DNA from: Alphaproteobacteria bacterium
GTDB taxonomy: Bacteria > Pseudomonadota > Alphaproteobacteria > Acetobacterales > Acetobacteraceae
NCBI GenBank assembly: GCA_026400815.1
Contig: JAPLOI010000018.1
Location: 1-64,000, forward strand
Direction: 5' to 3'
DNA length: 64,000 bases
Part shown: in pieces, positions 7,102-15,920 of the stretch
How the letters are laid out: every line of letters starts with the position of its first letter
How positions within the stretch are numbered: the first letter of the stretch is position 1
Translations under genes and position numbers: made by a program
The notes under the pieces: generated by a model
Database searches by the model: none
What the model saw: the letters and a program-made list of their open reading frames with translations, nothing else
Told to the model about the DNA's origin: nothing

Positions 7102-8493
7102 ATGAACGCCTTCCCCACCATCGCCTCCGCCGCCGCCGACCTCGCGGCCAAGAAGATCTCCCCGGTCGAGCTGACCAAGCACATGCTCGCCCGCATCGCC
7201 AAGCTCGATGGCCAGCTGCACAGCTTCCTGCTGGTCACCGAGGAACGTGCCCTCGCCGATGCCGCCGCCGCCGAGAAGCGCTTCATGGCCGGCACCCCGC
7301 GCGGGGTGCTGGATGGCATCCCGATCGCCCACAAAGACATCTACGGCACCGCCGGCATCCGCACCACGGCGCATTCCCGCCTGCTGGAACACAACGTGCC
7401 CGCCACCGATTCCACCGTGGTGCGCAAATGGGCCGAAGCCGGCACGGTGATGCTGGGCAAGCTCGCCACCCATGAATTCGCCATGGGCGGCCCCAGCTTC
7501 GACATCCCCTGGCCCCCCGCCCGCAACCCGTGGAACACGGAACACTTCACCTCCGGCTCCTCCTCCGGCACCGGTGCGGCCGTGGCCGCCGGCCTGATCC
7601 TGGGCGGCACCGGCAGCGATACCGGCGGCTCCATCCGCGGCCCCGCCGCCTTCTGCGGCATCGCCGGCATCAAGCCCACCTACGGCCTGTGCTCGCGCGC
7701 GGGCGTGCTGCCGCTCACCTACTCGATGGACCACACGGGACCGATGGCCTGGACGGTGGAGGATTGCGCCATCCTGCTGCAGGCCATGGCCGGCCATGAT
7801 CCCTCCGACCCCGCCAGTGCCACCCGCGCGGCACCGGACCTGCTCTCCGGCCTCAATGGCGGCGTGGCCGGGGTGCGGATCGGCGTGGTGCGCCACTTCC
7901 ACGAGACCGACTGCAAGGTGAACGCCACGGTCCAGAAGGGCATCGACGATGCGGTGGAGACCCTGCGCAACCAGGGTGCGCTGATCCGCGAAGTTACCCT
8001 GCCCTCCCTGGTGGAGTTCCAGGCCGCCGGCTTCCTGATCCTGGTGACGGAGGCCTACGCGCTGCACGAGAAGTGGCTCAAGACCCGCCGCGACGAATAC
8101 GGCGAGTTGTTCCGCGACCGAGTCACCTTCGGCGGCCTGATCAGCGGGGCCGACTACGTGGAAGCGGTCCGCCGCCGCCGCGAGCTGCAGCAGGCGGTGC
8201 ATGCGGCCATGGCCGACGTGGACATCCTGCTCACCGCGGGCGCCCCCACCGAAGCGCCGAAGATCGAGGGCATGCCGAAGTGGAGCAGCCTGGAAAAGCC
8301 CGGCTTCACCATCCCGTTCAACCTAACTGGCCAGCCCGCCATGACCATCTGCTCCGGCTACGGCGAGGGCGGCCTGCCCGTGGGCATCCAGCTCGCCGCC
8401 CGCCCCTTCGAGGACGCGCTGCTGCTGCGGGTGTGCCAGGCCTACGAGAAGGCAACGCCGTGGCGCGGCATGCGGCCGGCCATGGCCACCTGA
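7102..8493 (+). CDS. Amidase (GatA/AtzE-like signature family)
   Basis: This 463-residue amidase-signature hydrolase contains the Ser-cisSer-Lys triad: Lys78 in IAHKDIYG, the serines of GSSSGTGAAVAAG (about 152-164) and Ser177 in GSDTGGSIRGP. It hydrolyses a carbon-nitrogen amide bond; the substrate is unknown. I prefer ATG 7102 over GTG 7096 because GGAGGG at 7087-7092 is then correctly spaced (9 nt). It follows the GatC-like gene and lies 1 bp before the aminotransferase-fold gene, so it is part of an operon. Confidence 0.92.
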   Translation: MNAFPTIASAAADLAAKKISPVELTKHMLARIAKLDGQLHSFLLVTEERALADAAAAEKRFMAGTPRGVLDGIPIAHKDIYGTAGIRTTAHSRLLEHNVPATDSTVVRKWAEAGTVMLGKLATHEFAMGGPSFDIPWPPARNPWNTEHFTSGSSSGTGAAVAAGLILGGTGSDTGGSIRGPAAFCGIAGIKPTYGLCSRAGVLPLTYSMDHTGPMAWTVEDCAILLQAMAGHDPSDPASATRAAPDLLSGLNGGVAGVRIGVVRHFHETDCKVNATVQKGIDDAVETLRNQGALIREVTLPSLVEFQAAGFLILVTEAYALHEKWLKTRRDEYGELFRDRVTFGGLISGADYVEAVRRRRELQQAVHAAMADVDILLTAGAPTEAPKIEGMPKWSSLEKPGFTIPFNLTGQPAMTICSGYGEGGLPVGIQLAARPFEDALLLRVCQAYEKATPWRGMRPAMAT

Positions 8494-8494
8494 C

Positions 8495-9637
8495 ATGACG
8501 GCACTGGGCGAAGCCGTCCGCCAGGAATTCCTGCTGGAGGACGGCTTCGCCACCGCCAATCACGGGGCATACGGGGCCACCCCGCGCCCCGTGCTGGCGG
8601 CGCAGGACGAATGGCGCACGCGGATGGAGCGGCAACCCAGCCGCTTCTTCAACGGCACCATCCTGCCCGCCCTGCGCGCGGCCGCCGACCGGCTCGGCGC
8701 AGTGCTGGGCGCGCGCGGCCAGGATATCGGCTTCGTCGGCAATGCCACGGAAGGCGCGAACGGCGTGCTGCGCTCACTGCGCTTCGAGCCCGGCGACGAA
8801 ATCCTGGTGCTGGCCCATGTGTACGGGGCAGTGCGCAACACGGTGCGGCATGTGTGTTCCATCAGCGGGGCCTGGATGGTGGAGGTGCCCGTGACCTTCC
8901 CGCGGCCGGATGACGCGGAGTTGCTGACGGCGCTGTCGGCGGCGATCACGCCGCGCACGAAGCTGGCGGTGCTGGACCACATCACCTCCTCCTCCGCGCT
9001 GCTTCTGCCGATCGCGGAGATGGTCGCGGTTTGCCACGCGCAGGGCGTGCCGGTGCTGGTGGACGGCGCCCATGCGCCGGGGCAGGTGGCGCTGGACCTC
9101 ACGGCGCTGGATGCCGACTGGTATGTGGGCAATTGCCACAAATGGCTGTTCGCGCCGAAGGGAAGCGGCTTCCTGTGGGCGCGGGCGGACCGGCAGGGGG
9201 GCATCCATCCCGCCGTGATCTCCCACGGCTACGGCCAGGGCTTCACGGCGGAGTTCGACTGGACCGGCACGCGCGACCCCTCCGCCTGGCTGGCCACGCC
9301 CGCGGCACTCGATTTCCATGCCCGGCTGGGCGGCCCCGCGCTGATCGCCCGCAACGTGGCCCTTGCCGCCTCCGCCGGAGCCGCGCTGGCCGCGCGCTGG
9401 GGCACGGAGACCGGGGCGGGCAACCGCGCGGCCGGGTCGATGGCCATGGTGCGGCTCCCGAAGGGCGAGGCAGCGCAGGCCGCATCGTTGCGCGGGGCGT
9501 TGCTGGACGCCGGGACCGATGTTCCGATCATCCCGCATAACGGCCAGCTCTGGCTGCGGCTTTCCGCACAGGCCTACAACGAGCCCACCGATTTCGAGCG
9601 CATGGGCACATTGATCGAGCGGGAATTGGCGAAGTAG
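8495..9637 (+). CDS. Class V aminotransferase-fold PLP enzyme (isopenicillin N epimerase-like)
   Basis: The 380-residue fold-type I PLP protein carries Asp190 and His193 (LVDGAHAPGQ) and the Schiff-base lysine Lys216 (NCHKWLFAPKGSGFLWA). The N-terminal ANHGAYGATP motif is typical of the isopenicillin N epimerase-like subgroup, which includes racemases, lyases and desulfurase relatives. The reaction cannot be fixed from sequence. It starts 1 bp after the amidase stop, so the two are probably translated together and act on the same amino-containing compound. Confidence 0.85.
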   Translation: MTALGEAVRQEFLLEDGFATANHGAYGATPRPVLAAQDEWRTRMERQPSRFFNGTILPALRAAADRLGAVLGARGQDIGFVGNATEGANGVLRSLRFEPGDEILVLAHVYGAVRNTVRHVCSISGAWMVEVPVTFPRPDDAELLTALSAAITPRTKLAVLDHITSSSALLLPIAEMVAVCHAQGVPVLVDGAHAPGQVALDLTALDADWYVGNCHKWLFAPKGSGFLWARADRQGGIHPAVISHGYGQGFTAEFDWTGTRDPSAWLATPAALDFHARLGGPALIARNVALAASAGAALAARWGTETGAGNRAAGSMAMVRLPKGEAAQAASLRGALLDAGTDVPIIPHNGQLWLRLSAQAYNEPTDFERMGTLIERELAK

Positions 9638-9676
9638 GCGCACCCTGGCATCCTTCCGCCAAAGACGGAGGAAACC

Positions 9677-10564
9677 ATGGCGTTGCGCATCGAACCGATC
9701 GACCCGGCACGGCCGGATTTCGCCGGCGTTGTTTCCGGCGTGGACATCGCCGCCGGGGTGAGCCCTGCGGTGGCGGCCGAGATCGAGGCGGGGATGGACC
9801 GCTTCGCCGTGCTGGTGTTCCACGGCCAGGCCATCAACGACCCGCAGCAACTGGCCTTCAGCCAGCATTTCGGCCCGATGGAAACGGCCACCGGGGATAT
9901 CGTTCAGGGCGCCGAACGGCGCCTCTCGATGGACATCAACGACATCTCTAACCTGGACAAGGATGGCCGCGTGCTCGCGCGGGATGACCGCAAGCGGCTG
10001 TTCTCGCTGGGCAACATGCTGTGGCACAGCGACAGCAGCTTCAAGGCAACGCCGGCGAAGTTCTCGCTGCTCTCGGCCCGGGTGATCCCGGACCACGGCG
10101 GCAACACCGAATTCGCCGACATGCGCGCCGCCTGGGATGCGCTGGACGATGCCACCAAGGCCGAGATCCGCGACCTCGTGTGCGACCACACCCAGTTGCA
10201 CTCGCGCGGCGTGCTCGGCTTCACCGACTTCACCGAGGAGGAACGCCGCCGCTTCGCACCCGTGCCACAACGGCTGGTGCGGCGGCACCCGGCGAGCGGG
10301 CGGCTTTCGCTCTACCTGTCGAGCCATGCCGGCACCGTGCATGGCTGGCCGGTGCCGGAGGCGCGGATGCTGCTGCGCGACCTGACCGAGCACGCCACGC
10401 AGCGGGAGTTCGTCTATCGCCATAGCTGGAGCCAGAACGACCTGGTGATGTGGGACAACCGCACCACGATGCACCGCGCCCGTCGCTACCCCGCCGACCA
10501 GGTGCGCGACCTGCACCGCACCACCGTGGCGGATTCCGCCCCCACCCTTCAGCAAGCCGCCTGA
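9677..10564 (+). CDS. TauD/TfdA family Fe(II)/2-oxoglutarate dioxygenase
   Basis: The 295-residue dioxygenase shows the iron-binding H-x-D (His117, Asp119 in LWHSDSSF) and the distal histidine His266 in WDNRTTMHRA. The 2-oxoglutarate-binding Arg lies in the C-terminal RDLHRTTV segment. Family members hydroxylate sulfonates, aryloxyalkanoates or related acids; the substrate here is unknown. A good AGACGGAGGAAACC ribosome site precedes the ATG. It lies 40 bp after the PLP enzyme and 11 bp before the cyclase-family gene. Confidence 0.9.
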   Translation: MALRIEPIDPARPDFAGVVSGVDIAAGVSPAVAAEIEAGMDRFAVLVFHGQAINDPQQLAFSQHFGPMETATGDIVQGAERRLSMDINDISNLDKDGRVLARDDRKRLFSLGNMLWHSDSSFKATPAKFSLLSARVIPDHGGNTEFADMRAAWDALDDATKAEIRDLVCDHTQLHSRGVLGFTDFTEEERRRFAPVPQRLVRRHPASGRLSLYLSSHAGTVHGWPVPEARMLLRDLTEHATQREFVYRHSWSQNDLVMWDNRTTMHRARRYPADQVRDLHRTTVADSAPTLQQAA

Positions 10565-10574
10565 GGATATCTCG

Positions 10575-11627
10575 ATGACCAATCCACGCTGGACGCGCCG
10601 CCCCGAGGGATCCACCTGGGGCAACTGGGGGCCGGACGACCAGCTCGGCCGGCTGAACCTGCTCACGCCGCAGAAGGTGCTGCAGGGCATTGCGGAGGTG
10701 AAGGTGGGCCGCGCGTTCTGCCTGTCCCTGCCTTTGGATTATCCCGGCGGGAACGTGGTGAACCCGCGGCGCCATCCGCCGGAGCTGATGCCGACCTTCC
10801 GTGATGGGCGGCCGAACATGGCGGTGCCCATCCGCTGCTACGACCCGAACTCGCTGGATGTGATCAGCGACGATCGCGTGCTGCTGACGCTGCAGTATTC
10901 CACGCAGTGGGACACGCTGGCCCATGTCGGCCAGATGTTCGACGTGGATGGCGACGGCCGGATGGAAGACGTGTTCTACAACGGCTACCGCGCCGGCACG
11001 GATATCGCGGGGCCGCTGGAATACAATCGCGGCGTGGACGGCAAGCCGAACCCGGTGCCGCCCGGTGCGCACAAGCTGGGCGTGGAGAACATCGCCGTCA
11101 CCTGCGTGCAGGGCCGCGCGGTGATGATCGATCTGCTGGCGCATCACGGCCGCAGCGGCAAGGTGGTGGGCTATGAAGAGCTGATGGCGATCCTCGAGAA
11201 GGACAAGATCGTCGTGGAGGAAGGCGACATGGTGTGCTTCCGCACCGGGTTCGCCGAGCTGCTGCTGGAGATGAAGAAGCAGCCGGATCGCGACGTGCTG
11301 TTCAAGACCACCAGCGCGCTGGATGGCCGCGACGACCGGCTGCTGCAGTGGATCACCGATAGCGGCGCGGTGGCGCTGTTCGCCGACAACTACGCGGTGG
11401 AAGCCCAACCCGCCATGCCGGCGCCGACCAGCGACCCGTGCACGATGCTGCCGCTGCACGCGCATTGCCTGTTCAAGCTGGGCTGCTACCTCGGCGAGAT
11501 GTGGTACTTCACCGAACTGGCGGATTGGCTGCGGGCGAACGGCCGCAATCGCTTCCTGATGACCGCCCCGCCGCTGCGGCTGCCAGGCGCGGTGGGCTCG
11601 CCCGCCACGCCGGTGGGGACGGTCTAG
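10575..11627 (+). CDS. Cyclase/arylformamidase-like family metal hydrolase
   Basis: The 350-residue protein belongs to the cyclase family (kynurenine formamidase KynB relatives). It is the longer version, beginning with RRPEGSTWGNWGPDDQLGRL. The metal motif HxGTHxDxPxH is degenerate: the equivalent region reads QWDTLAHVGQMFD (about residues 115-127). It probably still binds metal through His/Asp residues, but activity needs testing. Later features are HHGRSGKVVGYEEL and ADNYAVEAQP. It sits between the dioxygenase and a NIPSNAP-like gene (2-bp gap), so it belongs to this operon. Confidence 0.8.
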   Translation: MTNPRWTRRPEGSTWGNWGPDDQLGRLNLLTPQKVLQGIAEVKVGRAFCLSLPLDYPGGNVVNPRRHPPELMPTFRDGRPNMAVPIRCYDPNSLDVISDDRVLLTLQYSTQWDTLAHVGQMFDVDGDGRMEDVFYNGYRAGTDIAGPLEYNRGVDGKPNPVPPGAHKLGVENIAVTCVQGRAVMIDLLAHHGRSGKVVGYEELMAILEKDKIVVEEGDMVCFRTGFAELLLEMKKQPDRDVLFKTTSALDGRDDRLLQWITDSGAVALFADNYAVEAQPAMPAPTSDPCTMLPLHAHCLFKLGCYLGEMWYFTELADWLRANGRNRFLMTAPPLRLPGAVGSPATPVGTV

Positions 11628-11629
11628 CC

Positions 11630-12250
11630 ATGCGCATCTTCCAGCATCACGTTCTGGCCACGGCGGCGCATGGCGCGGCCCCGGTCGGCAAGCTGCTGAC
11701 CACGCGCGCGGCGGAGACGGCCCGCGCGGCGGGCGGCCGGGTGTTTGGCGTGTTCACCTCCATGATCGGGCTCGGCGTAAACAACCTTGTGATGCTCTCG
11801 GAGTTTCCCGACGAAGCCACCGCGCGCGGGGTGGATCTGCTGGCCGGCGTGCCGGCCGGGGTGATCCGGCACGAGTTCTGGGAGCCGGACCCGCGGCCGA
11901 CGGCCGACGAGACTCTTCCGGAGGTGGAAGGGTTCTTCTCCCACCGCTGGTTCGATTGCGCGCAGGAAGATTGGCCGCGGTTCCGCGACATCTCCGCCGA
12001 TGCCTGGGACAATTTCGAGGATGTGCACGACACGCGCGTGATCGGGTTCTGGCGCAGCCTCGCCCCGCCCTCCCCGGGGGTGACGCGGGTGTGGCTGATG
12101 GCGTGGTACAAGGACCTCGCCGCCTGGGAAGCCTCGCGCTTCGTGCTGAACCCGGTGGGAACGAAGGCGGAGCAGGCCTTCGCCAATTTCCGCGTTCGGC
12201 GGCAAATGACGCTGGATTCCGCGGTTTCGATGCTGCGCCGGGTGGTGTGA
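11630..12250 (+). CDS. NIPSNAP-like protein
   Basis: The 206-residue protein has the (F/W)xxW and charged-helix pattern of NIPSNAP/dimeric alpha-beta barrel proteins in its second half (VIGFWRSLAPPSPGVTRVWL, then YKDLAAWEASR). The first half (MRIFQHHVLATAAHGAAPVG) resembles a second, diverged copy, so it may form an internal dimer. The function of NIPSNAP proteins in bacteria is poorly defined. ATG 11630 lies 2 bp after the cyclase stop, and the TGATG at 12248-12252 couples it to the binding-protein gene. Confidence 0.6.
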   Translation: MRIFQHHVLATAAHGAAPVGKLLTTRAAETARAAGGRVFGVFTSMIGLGVNNLVMLSEFPDEATARGVDLLAGVPAGVIRHEFWEPDPRPTADETLPEVEGFFSHRWFDCAQEDWPRFRDISADAWDNFEDVHDTRVIGFWRSLAPPSPGVTRVWLMAWYKDLAAWEASRFVLNPVGTKAEQAFANFRVRRQMTLDSAVSMLRRVV

Positions 12251-13803
12251 TGCAGCGAAGGGCGCTGCTGGCTTCAGGCTTGGCCTTGGCGGCGCCCAAC
12301 CTGGCGCGGGCACAAGGCTCCACCCTGCGCTTCGTGCCGGTGGCGGATGTGACCGTGCTGGACCCGTTCTTCGCCGGGCCGGACGTGACGGTTCAGCATT
12401 CCAACATGGTGTACGACGCGCTCTACGGGCTGGACCGCGACAGCCAGCCACAGCCGCAGATGGCAGCCGGGGCCACAGTGGAAGACGATGGCCGGCGCTG
12501 GCGGATCACGCTGCGCGACGGGCTGCGCTTCCATGATGGCGCCCCCGTGCTGGCACGCGATGCGGTGGCGAGCCTGAAGCGCTGGCTGGGCGTGGATGTG
12601 TTCGCGGGCAAGATCGCTTCGCAGCTCGATGAGTTGCGCGCCGATGGCGACCGCGTGGTGGAATTCCGGCTGAAGCGGCCGTTCCCTTTGCTGCCCTATG
12701 CGTTGGCCAAGCCCGCAACCTATCCGGCCTTCATCCTGCCGGAGCGCCTGGTGGCCGGTGGCGAGCGCGGCCGGATGGCCGAGGTGGTGGGCAGCGGGCC
12801 GTTCCGCTACCGCGCCGATGAACGCGTGGTGGGCGCGCGCGTGGTGTACGAGCGCTTCGCCGGCTACGTGCCGCGCCCGGAACCAGGCAACTACATGGCC
12901 GGCGGGAAGGTGGCGCATTTCGAGCGGGTGGAATGGCGCATTATCCCCGATGCCTCCACCGCCATCGCCAGCCTGCAGAAGGGCGAGGTGGATTGGGTGG
13001 GCGATATCGGGCCCGACCACGCGCCTTCCTTGCGGCGCGACCCGGCGCTGGCGGTGCAGATCCAGGATTTCATCGGCGGCGAGGCGATCCTGCGCTTCAA
13101 CGCGCTGCATCCGCCGTTCGACAACCCCGCGGTGCGCCGCGCGGTTTTGCCGGCAATCCGGCAATCCGATTTCATGACCGCCATCGCCGGCGAGGACCGT
13201 GATGTATGGCGCGACCGGGTGGGCGTGTGGAGCCTGGGCAAGCCGATGAGCACGGATGCCGGGGTGGAGGCGATGGCGGGCGACCTCACCGCCGCACAGC
13301 GCCTGCTGCGCGGCTCCGGCTACGCCGGCGAGAAGGTGGTGGTGCTGGCGGCCGGGGATTATCCGAGCCTGTTCGCCGTCTCCCAAGTGGGCGCCGACCT
13401 GCTGAAGCGGATCGGGTTCAACGTGGACCTGCAGGTGATGGATTACGGCACGCAGATCCAGCGCCGGGCAAGCAAGGCGCAGCCGTCCCAGGGCGGGTGG
13501 AGCGTGGTGTTCAACTGGTTCAACGGCCACAACCGCTACGACCCCGCGGCCCATTTGGGCATCTCGCCGGGCTGGGTGGGCTGGGTGCCGGTGCCGGAGA
13601 TCGTGGCGCTGCGCGACCAGTGGTTCGAGGCGCCGGACCTGGCTTCCCGGCAGGCGATCGCGCGCGAGATCCAGATGCTGGTGTGGCGGGACGTGCCCTA
13701 TATCCCGCTCGGCACCTACTATCCGCTGACGGCGTATCGCCGCGGGTTGGAGGGCGTGCCCAAGGGTGGCGTAACGTTCTTCAATGTCCGGCGGGTGACT
13801 TAG
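12250..13803 (+). CDS. ABC transporter substrate-binding protein, family 5 (peptide/nickel type)
   Basis: This 517-residue periplasmic solute-binding protein has a signal peptide (MQRRALLASGLALAAPNLARA) and the family 5 hallmarks: LDPFFAGPDVTVQHSNMVYD near the start, WRITLRDGLRFHDGAPVLA (about 82-100) and a VVGSGPFRY motif. It would deliver a peptide-like or small organic ligand to an ABC permease, but no permease or ATPase genes are adjacent. The start overlaps the previous stop (TGATG), so it is translationally coupled to the enzyme cluster and probably binds its substrate. Confidence 0.9.
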   Translation: MQRRALLASGLALAAPNLARAQGSTLRFVPVADVTVLDPFFAGPDVTVQHSNMVYDALYGLDRDSQPQPQMAAGATVEDDGRRWRITLRDGLRFHDGAPVLARDAVASLKRWLGVDVFAGKIASQLDELRADGDRVVEFRLKRPFPLLPYALAKPATYPAFILPERLVAGGERGRMAEVVGSGPFRYRADERVVGARVVYERFAGYVPRPEPGNYMAGGKVAHFERVEWRIIPDASTAIASLQKGEVDWVGDIGPDHAPSLRRDPALAVQIQDFIGGEAILRFNALHPPFDNPAVRRAVLPAIRQSDFMTAIAGEDRDVWRDRVGVWSLGKPMSTDAGVEAMAGDLTAAQRLLRGSGYAGEKVVVLAAGDYPSLFAVSQVGADLLKRIGFNVDLQVMDYGTQIQRRASKAQPSQGGWSVVFNWFNGHNRYDPAAHLGISPGWVGWVPVPEIVALRDQWFEAPDLASRQAIAREIQMLVWRDVPYIPLGTYYPLTAYRRGLEGVPKGGVTFFNVRRVT

Positions 13804-13875
13804 CGGCCCGGACCCCCTACCTGTTGCAGACCGGTGCGCGCATCCATGCCCGCGCCCCAACCAAGGATACAGACG

Positions 13876-14244
13876 ATGATCGGCTTCGTTACCGTCGGGA
13901 CCAACGATATGGCCCGCGCCGCCGCGTTCTACGATGCGCTGTTCGCCGTGATCGGTGCCAAGCGCCTGACCGACAATGAGCGCTTCAAGGCCTGGGGCAT
14001 GGCGCCCGGCACGCCGCGCGTGGCCGTGGTGAAGCCGTATGACGGCAGCGCAGCCTCCGCCGGCAATGGCACCATGGTGGCACTGGCGGTGGAAAGCCGC
14101 GAGCAGGTGGAAGCCATGCACGCCAAGGCACTGGCGCTGGGCGGGGCGGATGAAGGCGCCGTGGGCCTGCGCGGCGAGACGTTCTACGCCGGCTATTTCC
14201 GCGACCTGGACGGCAACAAGTTCGTGGCGTTCAAGGTAGGATAA
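13876..14244 (+). CDS. VOC/glyoxalase family protein
   Basis: This 122-residue VOC-fold protein begins MIGFVTVGTNDMARAAAFYD, the usual first beta-alpha element, and ends with YFRDLDGNKFVAFKVG. Members bind a metal and act on small carbon substrates or give antibiotic resistance; which applies is unclear. ATG 13876 was chosen because the fold starts there; an upstream in-frame ATG (13834) would add 14 unlikely residues. It is followed within 10 bp by repeat element copy 1. Confidence 0.85.
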   Translation: MIGFVTVGTNDMARAAAFYDALFAVIGAKRLTDNERFKAWGMAPGTPRVAVVKPYDGSAASAGNGTMVALAVESREQVEAMHAKALALGGADEGAVGLRGETFYAGYFRDLDGNKFVAFKVG

Positions 14245-14250
14245 GGAAGC

Positions 14251-14345
14251 GTCTTCTTTTTTCTGAAGAAAAAAGAAGCAAAAAAGACTTCATACCTTTG
14301 CGCCGGCGATAGCCCCCGGCGCAAAGTTCTTCCGAAAAAAACCGC
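14251..14345. repeat. A/T-rich inverted-unit intergenic element, copy 1 (bidirectional terminator-like)
   Basis: Unit A is a 26-bp palindrome with 12-bp arms (CTTCTTTTTTCT, GA, AGAAAAAAGAAG; 14253-14278) and the tail GCAAAAAAGACTTCAT. The core holds a second hairpin with perfect 11-bp arms CTTTGCGCCGG (14296-14306) and CCGGCGCAAAG (14316-14326). The opposite unit is degraded (TTCTTCCGAAAAAAA). It lies between convergent genes: VOC stop 14244 and crotonase stop 14346. Confidence 0.85.
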
Positions 14346-15131
14346 TTACCTTCCCTTGAAATCCGGCGTGCGGCGTTCGCCCATCGCCTTTACGCCCTCG
14401 CGGAAATCCGCGGTCCGGCGCTGCCATTCCTGTTCCACCAGTTCACGCTCGGTGGCGGTTTCGATGGCGTCGGCCAAGCCGCGGCGCAGGGTTTCGCGGG
14501 TGGATTGCAGGGCGAGCGGGGCAGCGACAGCGATTTCGGCGGCCAGGGCCATCGCGGTGGCGCGGAGTTCTGGCAGCGGGGCGAGCTGGTCGGCCAGGCC
14601 CATGGCGACGGCTTCCTCCCCGGTGTAGCGCCGGCCGGTATAGAAGATCATCTGCGCCTTCTGCTGGCCGACAAGGCGCGGCAGGGTGGCAGTGAGGCCG
14701 AAGCCGGGATGGAAGCCCAGGCGAGTGAAATTGGCGCTGAAGCGGGCTTCCGGCGCGGCGATGCGGAAATCGGCCACCAGGGCGAGGCCCAGGCCACCAC
14801 CGATCGCGGGGCCCTGGATGGCGGCGACGATCGGCTTCCTGTTGCGGAAGATACGGGCGGCTTCCTTGTAAAGGTGCTTCGTCACCTGCCCGCCTTCCTC
14901 GGTCACCAGGCCGGTGTCGGGCCGGTTGGAGAAATCGGCGCCGGCGCAGAAGGCCTTGCCCTCGGCGCAGAACAGGATGGAGCGGATTTCGTTGTCCGCG
15001 TCGAACGCCTGCAGCGCGTCGGCGATCTGGTTGATGAGCGACACGTCGAAGAAGTTGTGCGGCGGCTTGCGGATTTCCACGATGCCGACGTGGCCTTCCG
15101 TGGTGGCGGCGATGTCCTGGTAGATGGCCAT
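14346..15131 (-). CDS. Enoyl-CoA hydratase/isomerase family protein (crotonase fold)
   Basis: The 261-residue crotonase has the oxyanion-hole segments AFCAGADFSN (about 60-69) and QGPAIGGGLGLALVADFRIA (about 105-124). At the two positions that hold the catalytic glutamates in true hydratases the sequence reads ARFSANFTRLGFHPGFGLT, with neither Glu. It therefore probably does not hydrate enoyl-CoA and may catalyse another crotonase reaction such as C-C bond cleavage, isomerisation or thioester hydrolysis. It is last in a minus-strand set with the alpha/beta hydrolase (11-bp gap) and further acyl-CoA genes upstream. Confidence 0.85.
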   Translation of the reverse strand: MAIYQDIAATTEGHVGIVEIRKPPHNFFDVSLINQIADALQAFDADNEIRSILFCAEGKAFCAGADFSNRPDTGLVTEEGGQVTKHLYKEAARIFRNRKPIVAAIQGPAIGGGLGLALVADFRIAAPEARFSANFTRLGFHPGFGLTATLPRLVGQQKAQMIFYTGRRYTGEEAVAMGLADQLAPLPELRATAMALAAEIAVAAPLALQSTRETLRRGLADAIETATERELVEQEWQRRTADFREGVKAMGERRTPDFKGR

Positions 15132-15142
15132 TTGGTGTTCTT

Positions 15143-15904
15143 TCAGTTCAGCTTTGAGAGGAAGGCGAGCACCGCCTCGTTGAAGGCGGCGGGCTGGTCG
15201 ATGTTGGCGGCGTGGCCGGCATCGGGGATGACGACCTTGGTGCTGCCCTCGATCTTGGCCGCCATGTAGTCGGTGGCCGCGAGGAACGGCGTGTCCTTGC
15301 TGCCGACCAGCACCAGCGAGGGCACCTTGATGCCGGGCAGCGAGTTGATCACGCCGGCATCGCGCTGGGTGAGCATGCCGCGCGCGGCGTGGGCCAGGCC
15401 GGTGGCATCGCGGTGGCGGGATTTGGAGCGCTCGGGCGAGCCCTTCAGCAGCGGGGCCAGGCCCTCGGCATCGAAGCGGGCGGCGGTTTCATGGCTGCGG
15501 GCGTTCCAGGCGTCGCGCGCTTCGTCTTTCTTGAAGCCGGGGCCGGTGTCGATGATCAGCAGCGCGCGGCAACGCTCGGGGTGGCGCAGGTGGAAGGCGA
15601 GCGACATGTAGCCGCCGAGCGAGAGGCCGCCGATGATGGCTTGCTTCGCACCGACGGCATCGAGGATCGCGGCCATGTCGGAGACGGTGGCGTCCTCGCT
15701 ATAGGCGGCGGGGTCGGCGGGGTAGTCGGATTCGCCGTGGCCGCGCATGTCCCACAGGATGAGGGTGTGGTTGCGGGACAGTGGCTCGATCTGGCCGCGC
15801 CACATGGCCGAGGTGGCGGAGAAGCCGTGGCTGAGCAGCAGCGGCGGGCCGGAGCCATGGGTCTCGTAATGGATGTTCACACCGTTGTTGGTCAGCACGG
15901 GCAT
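15143..15904 (-). CDS. Alpha/beta hydrolase (PcaD-like)
   Basis: The 253-residue alpha/beta-hydrolase has the oxyanion segment LLLSHGFSATSAMW (about 23-36), nucleophile elbow GGLSLGGY (Ser about 95), acid SKDTP and catalytic His in PDAGHAANID near the end. It resembles 3-oxoadipate enol-lactonases and other small esterases; the true ester is unknown. GAGGGA precedes the ATG at a suitable distance. Repeat element copy 2 separates it from the CoA-transferase gene. Confidence 0.88.
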   Translation of the reverse strand: MPVLTNNGVNIHYETHGSGPPLLLSHGFSATSAMWRGQIEPLSRNHTLILWDMRGHGESDYPADPAAYSEDATVSDMAAILDAVGAKQAIIGGLSLGGYMSLAFHLRHPERCRALLIIDTGPGFKKDEARDAWNARSHETAARFDAEGLAPLLKGSPERSKSRHRDATGLAHAARGMLTQRDAGVINSLPGIKVPSLVLVGSKDTPFLAATDYMAAKIEGSTKVVIPDAGHAANIDQPAAFNEAVLAFLSKLN

Positions 15905-15920
15905 TTCAGGGTTCCCTCAA

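Noticed and set aside
8774-10690. A 638-codon open frame on the minus strand
   Set aside because: It is opposite to the PLP enzyme, TauD and cyclase genes; no recognisable family and His/Arg/Gln-rich.
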